From an uncultured Bacteroidales bacterium (lineage in GTDB: Bacteria > Bacteroidota > Bacteroidia > Bacteroidales > Bacteroidaceae): a stretch of DNA of 64,000 nucleotides. The stretch lies in contig CAMYYY010000007.1 in the NCBI GenBank assembly GCA_947303715.1, positions 1 to 64,000 of the forward strand. The letters are read 5' to 3'. Below, piece by piece: positions 11,054 to 19,969 of the stretch; the first letter of the stretch is position 1; each line of letters starts with the position of its first letter. The notes beneath the pieces were generated by a model. The model saw only the letters and a list, made by a program, of their open reading frames with translations, searched no databases and was not told the origin of the DNA. The translations under genes and the position numbers were made by a program.

Positions 11054-12511
11054 ATGAATCCTAAGGAAGACAACACCGCCCTCCGGCAACTTGCCGAAGA
11101 GAAGTACAAGTACGGCTTCACCACCGACGTGCCCACCGAAATCATCGGGGCTGGGCTCTCGGAAGAGGTCGTGCGACTTATCTCGTCGAAAAAGGGCGAG
11201 CCGGAGTGGTTGCTTGACTTCCGTCTGAAAGCCTACCGCCATTGGCTGACCATGTCGCTCCCCACATGGGCTCATCTCACTATTCCCGAGATTGACTTTC
11301 AGGCTATCTCCTATTACGCCGACCCTCGGAAGAAAGCCAACGGCCCCCGCTCGCTCGACGATATCGACCCCGCTGTCATGAAGACTTTCGACAAGCTTGG
11401 CATACCGCTTGAGGAGCGTCTGGCGCTCAGCGGTGGCATGGCCGTCGATGCCGTCATGGACTCCGTGTCGGTGAAAACAACTTTCAAGGAACGGCTGAGG
11501 GAAAAGGGCATCATCTTCTGCTCCATCAGCGAAGCCGTACGTGAGCATCCTGATTTAGTGCACCAATACCTCGGCTCCGTAGTCAGCTATCGCGACAACT
11601 TCTATGCCGCGCTCAACTCCGCGGTGTTCAGCGACGGTTCGTTTGTCTATATCCCCAAGGGCGTCCATTGCCCCATGGAACTCTCCACTTACTTCCGCAT
11701 CAATGCCGCAGGCACGGGACAGTTCGAACGTACCCTCATCGTGGCTGACGACGACAGCTACGTCTCCTACCTCGAAGGCTGTACTGCCCCTATGCGCGAC
11801 GAGAATCAACTTCATGCTGCCATTGTCGAAATCATCGTCCTTGACCGTGCTGAAGTGAAATACAGCACGGTGCAGAACTGGTACCCTGGCGATGCCGAAG
11901 GCAAAGGCGGAGTCTATAACTTCGTCACCAAGCGCGGTCATTGTCGGGGCGTTAATAGTAAAATATCCTGGACACAGGTGGAGACAGGCTCCGCTATTAC
12001 ATGGAAATATCCCAGCTGTGTGCTTTCGGGCGACAACTCCGTTGGTGAATTCTATTCCGTGGCTGTCACCAACAACTATCAGCAAGCCGACACCGGCACC
12101 AAGATGATTCATCTGGGACGCAACACCCGCAGCACCATCATCTCCAAGGGCATCTCTGCCGGCCATAGCTCCAATGCCTACCGCGGATTGGTACGCGTCA
12201 GCGAGAAAGCCGATGGAGCCCGCAACTACAGCCAGTGTGACTCGCTGCTGCTGGGCGACCAATGCGGCGCTCATACCTTCCCCTATATGGACATCCACAA
12301 TGAGACTGCTATCGTCGAACACGAAGCTACGACTTCCAAAATCAGCGAGGACCAGTTGTTCTACTGCAACCAGCGCGGCATCAAGACCGAGGACGCCATC
12401 GGCCTCATCGTCAACGGCTACGCTAAGGAAGTGCTCAACAAACTGCCCATGGAGTTCGCCGTTGAAGCGCAGAAGCTCCTCAGCGTCTCCCTCGAAGGCT
12501 CCGTCGGATAA
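11054..12511 (+). CDS. sufB: Fe-S cluster assembly protein SufB
   Basis: [34 protein letters not shown]. Confidence 0.97.
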   Translation: MNPKEDNTALRQLAEEKYKYGFTTDVPTEIIGAGLSEEVVRLISSKKGEPEWLLDFRLKAYRHWLTMSLPTWAHLTIPEIDFQAISYYADPRKKANGPRSLDDIDPAVMKTFDKLGIPLEERLALSGGMAVDAVMDSVSVKTTFKERLREKGIIFCSISEAVREHPDLVHQYLGSVVSYRDNFYAALNSAVFSDGSFVYIPKGVHCPMELSTYFRINAAGTGQFERTLIVADDDSYVSYLEGCTAPMRDENQLHAAIVEIIVLDRAEVKYSTVQNWYPGDAEGKGGVYNFVTKRGHCRGVNSKISWTQVETGSAITWKYPSCVLSGDNSVGEFYSVAVTNNYQQADTGTKMIHLGRNTRSTIISKGISAGHSSNAYRGLVRVSEKADGARNYSQCDSLLLGDQCGAHTFPYMDIHNETAIVEHEATTSKISEDQLFYCNQRGIKTEDAIGLIVNGYAKEVLNKLPMEFAVEAQKLLSVSLEGSVG

Positions 12512-12545
12512 AAAGGTCAACAAGTCAATAGGTCAACAAGTCAAT

Positions 12546-13286
12546 ATGTTAAAGATAGAAAACCTCCACGCTTCCATTGCTGGTAAAGAGATACTGAAGG
12601 GCATCAACCTTACCGTCGGCACGGGCGAGGTACATGCCATCATGGGTCCCAACGGCTCCGGCAAGAGCACCCTCAGCAACGTCCTCGTCGGACACCCTGC
12701 CTACACCGTCACCGAGGGCAGCGTCACCTTCCGCGGCAAGGATCTCCTCGCCATGAATCCCGAAGACCGCAGCCACGAGGGTATCTTCCTCTCCTTCCAG
12801 TACCCCGTCGAAATCCCTGGCGTCAGCATGGTCAACTTCATGCGCACAGCTGTGAACGAGCAGCGGAAATACAAGGGGCTTGAGCCCCTCACCGCCAACG
12901 AGTTCCTGAAGCTGATGCGGGAGAAGCGTGCCCTTGTGGGATTAGACAGCAAGCTCGCCAACCGCTCCGTCAACGAAGGTTTCAGCGGTGGCGAGAAGAA
13001 GCGTAATGAAATCTACCAGATGGCCATGCTGGAGCCCCTGCTAAGCATCCTCGACGAGACGGACTCCGGCCTCGACATCGATGCCCTGCGCATCGTAGCC
13101 GAAGGAGTCAACAAACTCCACACTCCCGAGAACTCCGTCATCGTCATCACCCATTACCAGCGGCTGCTCAACTACATCCGCCCCGATGTCGTCCACGTGC
13201 TCTACGAGGGCCGTATCGTCAAAACAGCCGGCCCCGAACTGGCGCAGGAACTCGAGGAACGCGGCTACGACTGGTTGAAGGGTTGA
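12546..13286 (+). CDS. sufC: Fe-S cluster assembly ATPase SufC
   Basis: Walker [24 protein letters not shown]; start trimmed from ORF 12174 to MLKIENL. Confidence 0.96.
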   Translation: MLKIENLHASIAGKEILKGINLTVGTGEVHAIMGPNGSGKSTLSNVLVGHPAYTVTEGSVTFRGKDLLAMNPEDRSHEGIFLSFQYPVEIPGVSMVNFMRTAVNEQRKYKGLEPLTANEFLKLMREKRALVGLDSKLANRSVNEGFSGGEKKRNEIYQMAMLEPLLSILDETDSGLDIDALRIVAEGVNKLHTPENSVIVITHYQRLLNYIRPDVVHVLYEGRIVKTAGPELAQELEERGYDWLKG

Positions 13287-13331
13287 TGGTTGATGGATAA
13301 AGGTTAAAGGTTAAAGGTTAAGGGTTAAAGA

Positions 13332-14279
13332 GTGATGGAGAAGCTGATCAAGGACCTTGGGAATGGCGCCGGTATCTATGACTACGGGGATGACACATTG
13401 GAAGTAAAAGTCCCCGAAGGCGTGAAACTGGCCAAGCCTGTCTATCTCACCCAACTGCTGGGCGAGAATGATTTGCTTGAGAACAAACAGAACATTCTCA
13501 TCTTCCTCATGCCGGGCAGCGAAGCAGATGTGGTCATCACCGACCGCACCGTCACCGACCGTCCGTTCCGCATCTTCCGTCGTATCGTTGGCGAGGTAAA
13601 CGAAGCCACACTGCGGCTCTATGTCCTGCAAGAGCAGGGCGCGCAAACTGTTTGGGAGAACCTATTTACGTTTAACGCTAACGGACATGTTACATTGGGC
13701 ATCTTTTGCATGGGCAGCGGAAACGTCACGAACCGCGTCAGAACTTACTTCCATGCGCCGGAGGCCACAGCCGACATCTTCGGCATGACCATTGCCTCCG
13801 GTACGCAGCAGGTGACCAATGCCGTCACCGTCACCCACCGTGCCCCCCGCTGCCGCGACCGCGAGCTGTTCAAGCAGATACTCGATGAAGAAGCCGTAGG
13901 CCGTTTCGATGGCCTCGTCCGTGTCGAGCCGAAGTGTCCTGGGGCCGACTCGCAGCAGACCAGCCGTAACATCTGCCTCAGCCGCACCGCCCGCGCCTAT
14001 GCCCAGCCCCAGCTCATTATCGACACCGACGACGTCCGATGCTCACACGGTGCCACCGTCGGCCAGCTCGACGAGGAAGCCCTCTTCTACATGCAGCAGC
14101 GCGGCATCCCCCGTCACGAGGCACGGCTCTTGCTTCTCAGCGCCTTCCTCAACGAGGTTATCGACCGTGTCACCATCGACGGCCTCCGCGAACGTCTCCG
14201 TGTGATAACCGATGCCCGTCTGCGCGGCGACATGGACCACTGCGTCGCCTGCGGCGTCTGTAAAACTGAAAAATCATAA
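13332..14279 (+). CDS. sufD: Fe-S cluster assembly protein SufD (short, 315 aa)
   Basis: SQQTSRNICLSRTARAYAQPQLIIDTDDVRCSHGATVGQLDEEALFYMQQRGI; GTG 13332 or ATG 13335. Confidence 0.9.
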   Translation: MMEKLIKDLGNGAGIYDYGDDTLEVKVPEGVKLAKPVYLTQLLGENDLLENKQNILIFLMPGSEADVVITDRTVTDRPFRIFRRIVGEVNEATLRLYVLQEQGAQTVWENLFTFNANGHVTLGIFCMGSGNVTNRVRTYFHAPEATADIFGMTIASGTQQVTNAVTVTHRAPRCRDRELFKQILDEEAVGRFDGLVRVEPKCPGADSQQTSRNICLSRTARAYAQPQLIIDTDDVRCSHGATVGQLDEEALFYMQQRGIPRHEARLLLLSAFLNEVIDRVTIDGLRERLRVITDARLRGDMDHCVACGVCKTEKS

Positions 14280-14282
14280 GCA

Positions 14283-15518
14283 ATGCTTGACGTTAACCCT
14301 ATCCGCGCTGACTTTCCCATACTCACCCGTGAGGTGTATGGTCGTCCGTTGGTCTATCTCGACAATGCTGCCACGACACAGAAGCCGCTTACCGTCATCG
14401 ATACCATCACGAAGGCCTACACCACCATCAACGCCAACGTCCACCGTGGCGTACACCGTCTGTCGCAGGAGGCCACCGACCATCACGAGGCAGCCCGTGA
14501 GACCGTCCGCCGCTTCCTCGGAGCCGCCAGCACCAGCGAAATCCTCTTCACACGCGGCACCACTGAGAGCCTCAACCTCCTCGCCACCTCGTTCGGCGAA
14601 GCCTTCTGCCACGAAGGCGATGAAATCATCGTCAGCGAGATGGAGCACCACAGCAACATCGTCCCCTGGCAGCTCCTTTGCCAGCGTCGTGGCACCGTCC
14701 TCCGTGTCATCCCCGTCACCGACGACGGCCGGCTCGACCTCGACGCCTTCCAGCGCCTTCTCTCCCCTCGCACCCGCCTTGTCAGCGTCACCCACGTCAG
14801 CAATGTCCTCGGCACCGTCAACCCCATCGAGGAGATTATCCGTATTGCCCATGACCACGACATCCCCGTCGCTATCGACGGCGCGCAGGCCGTGCCCCAT
14901 ATCCCCATCGACGTCCAGCAGCTTGGCTGCGACTTCTACGCCTTCAGCGCCCACAAGGTCTATGGCCCCACGGGCGTCGGTGTTCTCTACGGTAAGGAGC
15001 ATTGGCTGGAGCAGATGCCCCCCTACCAAGGTGGCGGCGAGATGATCGGCCACGTCCGCTTCAGCGGCACCACATGGAACGAACTCCCCTATAAGTTCGA
15101 GGCCGGCACGCCCGACTTCATCGGCACCATCGCCACCGCCCGCGCACTCGACTACGTCACCGCCATCGGCCTCCCCGCCATTGCTGCCCACGAGCACGCC
15201 CTTGTCCGCCGCACCCTCGATGCGCTTCACGCGATGCCACGCATTGAAATATATGGGGATTCATCTGATCACCGTTCACTGTTCACTGATCACTCTTCTG
15301 TCCTCTCCTTCAATCTCGCCGGTGCCCATCCCTCCGATGTCGGCATGCTACTTGACCATCTCGGCATTGCCGTGCGCACAGGCCATCATTGTGCCCAGCC
15401 CCTCATGGAGCGCTTCGGCATCCCTGGCACCGTCCGTATCTCCTTCGCCCTCTACAACACCGACTCCGACATCGATGCCTTCATCGCCGCCCTCCGCCGC
15501 GTAGCGGAAATGGTGTAA
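14283..15518 (+). CDS. sufS: Cysteine desulfurase SufS
   Basis: YLDNAATTQKP, THVSNVLGTVNP, DFYAFSAHKVYGPTGVGVLYG, RTGHHCAQP. Confidence 0.96.
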   Translation: MLDVNPIRADFPILTREVYGRPLVYLDNAATTQKPLTVIDTITKAYTTINANVHRGVHRLSQEATDHHEAARETVRRFLGAASTSEILFTRGTTESLNLLATSFGEAFCHEGDEIIVSEMEHHSNIVPWQLLCQRRGTVLRVIPVTDDGRLDLDAFQRLLSPRTRLVSVTHVSNVLGTVNPIEEIIRIAHDHDIPVAIDGAQAVPHIPIDVQQLGCDFYAFSAHKVYGPTGVGVLYGKEHWLEQMPPYQGGGEMIGHVRFSGTTWNELPYKFEAGTPDFIGTIATARALDYVTAIGLPAIAAHEHALVRRTLDALHAMPRIEIYGDSSDHRSLFTDHSSVLSFNLAGAHPSDVGMLLDHLGIAVRTGHHCAQPLMERFGIPGTVRISFALYNTDSDIDAFIAALRRVAEMV

Positions 15519-15553
15519 TCCATTCCTCCCACCCACCCTGCTTCTGGCGACTT

Positions 15554-15970
15554 TTATTCCAACAGTTCGCTGGGGAGGCGTTCCACGGTGTAGCCCGTGA
15601 GGACGTCGCGCTTCATGCCCGAGGAGGGACGGAATCCGATGCCGGTGCTCTGAATGTACGACGCGGGCTCGAACGAGTCCGTGGGGATGATGGCCTGGGC
15701 GAAGCACTTGCCGCGCACGTAGGGATAGATGATGCCGAAACCGTCGAGGACAACGTTCTGCCCGGCGGCAAGGGCTTCCTTGATGTACTCCTTGAGGGTG
15801 GTGACGACGGCCACGACGTCGGTCGTGGAGAGGGTGGAAGCGAAGGTTATCCGGCGGATAATCTGGGCCGTGGTGTAGGTCTGACGGTTGACGGCGCGAT
15901 TGCAGGCATAGTCCACGCCCTCGGCACCGCGGGGGTTCGAGCACCCCACGATTTTGTAAGGTATTGCCAT
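15554..15970 (-). CDS. HU-related DNA-binding protein
   Basis: HU-like fold signature; VVLDGFGIIYPYVRGK; paralog of the next two genes. Confidence 0.8.
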   Translation of the reverse strand: MAIPYKIVGCSNPRGAEGVDYACNRAVNRQTYTTAQIIRRITFASTLSTTDVVAVVTTLKEYIKEALAAGQNVVLDGFGIIYPYVRGKCFAQAIIPTDSFEPASYIQSTGIGFRPSSGMKRDVLTGYTVERLPSELLE

Positions 15971-16022
15971 AGTGAATCTTGTTTTATTGTTTAACGAATT
16001 TTTTTGAGGTTAAATGGGAGTT

Positions 16023-16454
16023 CTACGCCATCAGCTCTGACGGTACGCGGCGGAACTGGGCGTGAGTACGGAGGTACTTCTTCAGTGCGGCAGCGGGGCG
16101 GAAGCCCACGTAGGCACGGCTCAGGTACGAGGCGGGCTGGAAGTCGGGATTCTTCTTGCCGTTCACCTTGATGATGCTCTGGGCGTAGCACTTGCCGCTA
16201 AGGCGTGCGCTGAAGGTCCCAATCTCGTCCATGGTGACGGGGTTGCCGTCGCGCAGCAGGGTGGCCATCTCGTCCAGAAAGGCATTGAGGATACCCTTCA
16301 CTTCGCCGGGCGTCACGGTGGTGGCGCGGCTGATTTCATCGATAAGGCTCTCCAGCTGGAGGTCGCCTGTCTTGGTGCGGCGGCAGCAGGCGTAGTCCAC
16401 GCCCTCGGCACCGCGGGGGTTCGAGCACCCCACAATCTGATAGGTTATTGCCAT
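16023..16454 (-). CDS. HU-related DNA-binding protein
   Basis: PVTMDEIGTFSARLSGKCYAQSI; shares a 41-nt identical 5' block with the neighbour. Confidence 0.8.
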   Translation of the reverse strand: MAITYQIVGCSNPRGAEGVDYACCRRTKTGDLQLESLIDEISRATTVTPGEVKGILNAFLDEMATLLRDGNPVTMDEIGTFSARLSGKCYAQSIIKVNGKKNPDFQPASYLSRAYVGFRPAAALKKYLRTHAQFRRVPSELMA

Positions 16455-16490
16455 AGTGATTCTCTGTTTTAGGAGTTAATAATTGATTTT

Positions 16491-16895
16491 TTATTCTTTA
16501 CACTTTTCCGCCGTCGCCCGGGCTGCAATGAGGCGGCCGAGGCGGACGTCGGGGGTGAACTGAAGCTTGTACTGGCGGACAACGTCGGCGACGGAGAAAC
16601 TGCGGCGCGCGGTCTCCTCGGGTGTGCACAGGCGCGACTTGACCGTGATGCGGAACCGTCCCAGACCCTCCATCTCCACCGTCTGTCCGGCCAGCAAAGC
16701 TTCGCGGGCGAAATGGAGCATGCTCCGCATGGCAGCTGCCACATCGCCCTCGGTAAGCGACGAGGAGCGGCAGATATCCTCGCACATCTGCTCGAAGCCA
16801 TAGAGGCCCGAGCTGACGGCGCGCAGGGTGTATTGTCCGCCCGCCTCCGGATGGCGGGGGTCGATGCCTTTGACTACTTTGCACTGAATGGCCAT
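16491..16895 (-). CDS. HU-related DNA-binding protein
   Basis: QTVEMEGLGRFRITVKSRL; third tandem paralog. Confidence 0.78.
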   Translation of the reverse strand: MAIQCKVVKGIDPRHPEAGGQYTLRAVSSGLYGFEQMCEDICRSSSLTEGDVAAAMRSMLHFAREALLAGQTVEMEGLGRFRITVKSRLCTPEETARRSFSVADVVRQYKLQFTPDVRLGRLIAARATAEKCKE

Positions 16896-16956
16896 AGGGA
16901 CTGCTCTCCTTTCGCTTCGGGTTTTAGGTTAATCCATAGTGTTTACTCTCTCTTTC

Positions 16957-17040
16957 GGTGAACGTCGGGGGTGGAGCGTGACGTTTCGTTGCCGCCAGTG
17001 GGACGTTTCGCTGGGCCCGGTGGAACGTTTCGCCGTCCGG
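16957..17040. repeat. Iterated ACGTTTCG motif, 22-bp period, upstream of the HU-related gene
   Basis: ACGTTTCG at 16981, 17003 and 17025; partial copy GTGAACGTCGGGG at about 16958. Confidence 0.7.
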
Positions 17041-17168
17041 CGGAAGGCCTTTCCCGCGTCGCGATCTCCTCTTCTTTTCACCTACAAAGATACGACTTAT
17101 TTTTCAATCCACCAAACATTTATGTCGTTTTTTCCAAGAAAAACAATCGTTTTTTTCCCTTGCCTTCA

Positions 17169-17323
17169 GGTGGAAGGGTGGAGGGGTGTGGAGGGGTTTT
17201 TATTCGAAGTACAGAAAAAAAAACAAAAATCCCTATATGAGGTTTTGCATGTGAAAGGGGTATTTTTCTATTTTTTATGGAATCTCTTTAAAAAACCCCT
17301 CCACACCCCTCCACCCCTCCACC
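17169..17323. repeat. 33-bp inverted repeat (32/33) around an 89-bp AT-rich loop at the 3' end of the VirE-type gene
   Basis: GGTGGAAGGGTGGAGGGGTGTGGAGGGGTTTTT (17169-17201) vs reverse complement of 17291-17323. Confidence 0.9.
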
Positions 17324-18970
17324 ACCGGCATCGGCGGAAAGGCTGTCGGGATGGAGCTCGGCGTACATGCGGTGGCCTTCGTTTACGGCCTCCATGCGGT
17401 TCTCGTCGAAGGTAATCTCCATGACGTACCAGCGGTTGCACTGCTTGGTCTTGCGCTTCTGGAAACCACGATGCTTGAGGGCCGTACCGACGTTCTTGGC
17501 ATTGACCTCGGATGAATTGTTGAGCTGGCGGAGCTTGTTGATGATTTCGCCGAAGGGGACCAGGCGTCCCTGCTCATCGTCGGTGGGGGTGCGGTAGCAG
17601 ATGGCAAGGAGTTCCTCGCAGAGGTTGGGCGTGGTGTAGTCGACGTTGTGCTGCTCGATACGGCGTGTGTCGCTGATGGTGAGGGTGTAGTCGTCGGCAT
17701 GGCCGCTCTTGATGGTGTGCCACGCCTGGGCGTAGGCCTGCTCAAGGGGCAGGGTGTCATCGGTGAAGGTGACGGTGCCGGCAACGGGCACGGAGAGGTA
17801 GCGGCGGTTGCCGTCAGGCTCGGGGATGTACTGCTCGTCGTTGCACGAGCCGATGAACGACGCCACGCGGGTGCGGCTCTCGCTGAAGTGGGCGAAGGGG
17901 GCACGGACGTCGATGCTGGCACTGGTAATGATGGCGCGCAGGGTGTTGGCCGTGCGGGAGTCGTTCTTGAACTCGTCGAAGATGAGCAGGCCCTTCTCAT
18001 TGATGGAGATGAGGGTGTCCTTGTCGAGGCGCTCGTTGGGATAGACCACCTTGGCATAGCTGCGCAGGCTGGGCGGTAGCAGGTGGGTACAGAAATAGGT
18101 CTTGCCGGCATGGGGCGGCCCCACGAGCACGGGCATGAGCTGGTTGTCGTCGGCACGCCCGACCAACAGGGCTACCAGACGGATGAACCACTTGCGGAGC
18201 AGCGGCATGCAGAAGTCGCGCTCGGCATCACCGCCCGCAAAGGTGATGAAGCTGAATAGCTGGGCGATGTAGTCGTTCGTGGCATCCCATTCGGGCAGAT
18301 GTTCGAGATAGTCAATGAATGGGTTGTACGAGGGGGTGAAGTCGGGGTTGTCGATGATGGAATGGAGGTTTTCCTTCGTGATGCTGATATGCTCCTTGCA
18401 CACCCCGACGAAGAGGCTGTTGAGGTTGCGGTCGTCAATGGGCATCCAGTCGCCATCGGGCACACCCTCCCATGTGAGGTGGCGCATCTCGGTCTTGCGG
18501 GTGATCTCGTTGTAGCGGAACTGCGCCATCTCCCTCAACTTTTCCTCCGCAAGGTGGAATTTGGTGGGTGCATCGTCCTCAGCGTTTTCGTCGGAGCCTT
18601 TCTTGCGGGGGCGTCCGCGACGGGGACGCAGCTCGGCGGGCAGGCTGATGTCCACCCCTGCCTGCTCGGCCAAATGGTAGAAGGTGGCGATGCCCACCTG
18701 GTTACGGCTGGACTTCATGCAGTTGGTAAACTTGGCATCGCAGTCGTCCATGTCGTAGCCCTCGTGGAGGCAGCTGACACGATGGAACAGCGGGCGCCCC
18801 TCCTCGCCCAGCGAGGCAAAGGCAAAGCCCAGTTCCACCCAGCGGTCGTAGTCGGATGTCAGGTCGATATGCTGGTTAATCACTCGCTCCACCACCGTCT
18901 GGGCGTGAAGCCTCTCCTTCTCGCTGCCGTTACTGTGCTTCGCGGCAGAATCAAACAGTTTTCTGGTCAT
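17288..18970 (-). CDS. VirE/virulence-associated E family P-loop protein with primase-C-terminal-like N-terminus
   Basis: PVLVGPPHAGKTYFCTHLLPP; LLIFDEFKN; IGSCNDEQYIPEPDGNRRYLSVPV. Confidence 0.85.
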   Translation of the reverse strand: MTRKLFDSAAKHSNGSEKERLHAQTVVERVINQHIDLTSDYDRWVELGFAFASLGEEGRPLFHRVSCLHEGYDMDDCDAKFTNCMKSSRNQVGIATFYHLAEQAGVDISLPAELRPRRGRPRKKGSDENAEDDAPTKFHLAEEKLREMAQFRYNEITRKTEMRHLTWEGVPDGDWMPIDDRNLNSLFVGVCKEHISITKENLHSIIDNPDFTPSYNPFIDYLEHLPEWDATNDYIAQLFSFITFAGGDAERDFCMPLLRKWFIRLVALLVGRADDNQLMPVLVGPPHAGKTYFCTHLLPPSLRSYAKVVYPNERLDKDTLISINEKGLLIFDEFKNDSRTANTLRAIITSASIDVRAPFAHFSESRTRVASFIGSCNDEQYIPEPDGNRRYLSVPVAGTVTFTDDTLPLEQAYAQAWHTIKSGHADDYTLTISDTRRIEQHNVDYTTPNLCEELLAICYRTPTDDEQGRLVPFGEIINKLRQLNNSSEVNAKNVGTALKHRGFQKRKTKQCNRWYVMEITFDENRMEAVNEGHRMYAELHPDSLSADAGGGGVEGCGGVF

Positions 18971-19059
18971 TTTTGGATAGAATATGAGGTATGAAAAGAG
19001 AATACACTCCGTGACCGCACGTTTCTGTATTCCGTGCGTACACGCGTTATCCTATAGTC

Positions 19060-19689
19060 TTATCTCTCCTGAAGATAGCGGGGATTAATGTAGCAATCGG
19101 GGTCGTGGCTGAGGTAGCAGGGACGCGGGATGTCCTTGCCCGACTCATCGAGAACGTAGCCATACTCGAACTGCACGTACTTCGAAACACGGCGGAAGTA
19201 GTCGGCCAGACACATGCCACCCATGTCGCCCACGTGGACAAACCACTTCATCCCATGGCCGCGGGGCGAGATGAAGAGGAGGTCGGTCTCGTAGCGGGGG
19301 TCTTGAATAAGGGCGTCGCGCAGGCGCAGCAGCCCGGCGGAGTCGTCGATGTGGTCGAAGTCGGCCACCATCATGCCGCTGGGGCGCTTCAGGCTGTTGG
19401 CGTTGCGGTAGCTGAAGGTGCCGAAGGGGGTGCAGTACTTCAGCGTCAGCGCCTTCATGGTGCGCTGCCGTTCCTCGTCGGACTCGGCGCGCAGGGCATC
19501 CGTCGCCCGCTTGGCCTGCGGTCCGCGAATGTATTGCCACACCTCGGTCAGCGTAACGTCCCTGTAAGGGGTGCATTGCAGAACGACCTTTCCAGATTTA
19601 TTCCTATATCCCGGATTGAACACCGAGAATACCGGTGGGAGGCTTCCGCTCCCTGTTGTGTTGGTTTTAAAGTTTGTTATCATAATCAT
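19060..19689 (-). CDS. BT4734/BF3469-like (VirE N-terminal domain) protein
   Basis: CTPFGTFSYRNANSLKRPSGMMVADFDHIDD…LLFISPRGHGMKWFVHV. Confidence 0.8.
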   Translation of the reverse strand: MIMITNFKTNTTGSGSLPPVFSVFNPGYRNKSGKVVLQCTPYRDVTLTEVWQYIRGPQAKRATDALRAESDEERQRTMKALTLKYCTPFGTFSYRNANSLKRPSGMMVADFDHIDDSAGLLRLRDALIQDPRYETDLLFISPRGHGMKWFVHVGDMGGMCLADYFRRVSKYVQFEYGYVLDESGKDIPRPCYLSHDPDCYINPRYLQER

Positions 19690-19911
19690 CTGTTGTTTTA
19701 GATTTGCCCGTTTCGGGGCGTGTAGTTGTTATCCTATGGGGCGTTTTCTGTGTTTACATTCGCACCCCCTCACCAGGCCTTCTGACAAGGAAATGCGTCC
19801 CCCTTTCGAACGTTGCAAAGATACTACAAAAAATGGGAATTTCCCGCGTTCCTTGGGGATTTTTTTAGTCTTTTTTTCCCAGTCTTTTTAAAGAAAGACA
19901 CCTCAAAACAA

Positions 19912-19938
19912 AAGCCTCTCTGCCGCTGAGCAGAGAGA
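19912..19938 (-). terminator. Hairpin downstream of the GH30-like gene
   Basis: CTCTCTGC cgctga GCAGAGAG. Confidence 0.55.
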
Positions 19939-19969
19939 CTTCTGTTGGCTGATGGGGCATTCCGTCCGC

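Noticed and set aside
12174-12545. N-terminal extension of the SufC ORF back to 12174
   Set aside because: Overlaps sufB in another frame; sufC homology begins at MLKIENL (12546).
5631-15518. Unusual fusion of rimP-nusA-infB with sufBCDS
   Set aside because: I recall this gene order as common in Bacteroides/Prevotella; treated as ordinary apart from the leader and sufD notes.
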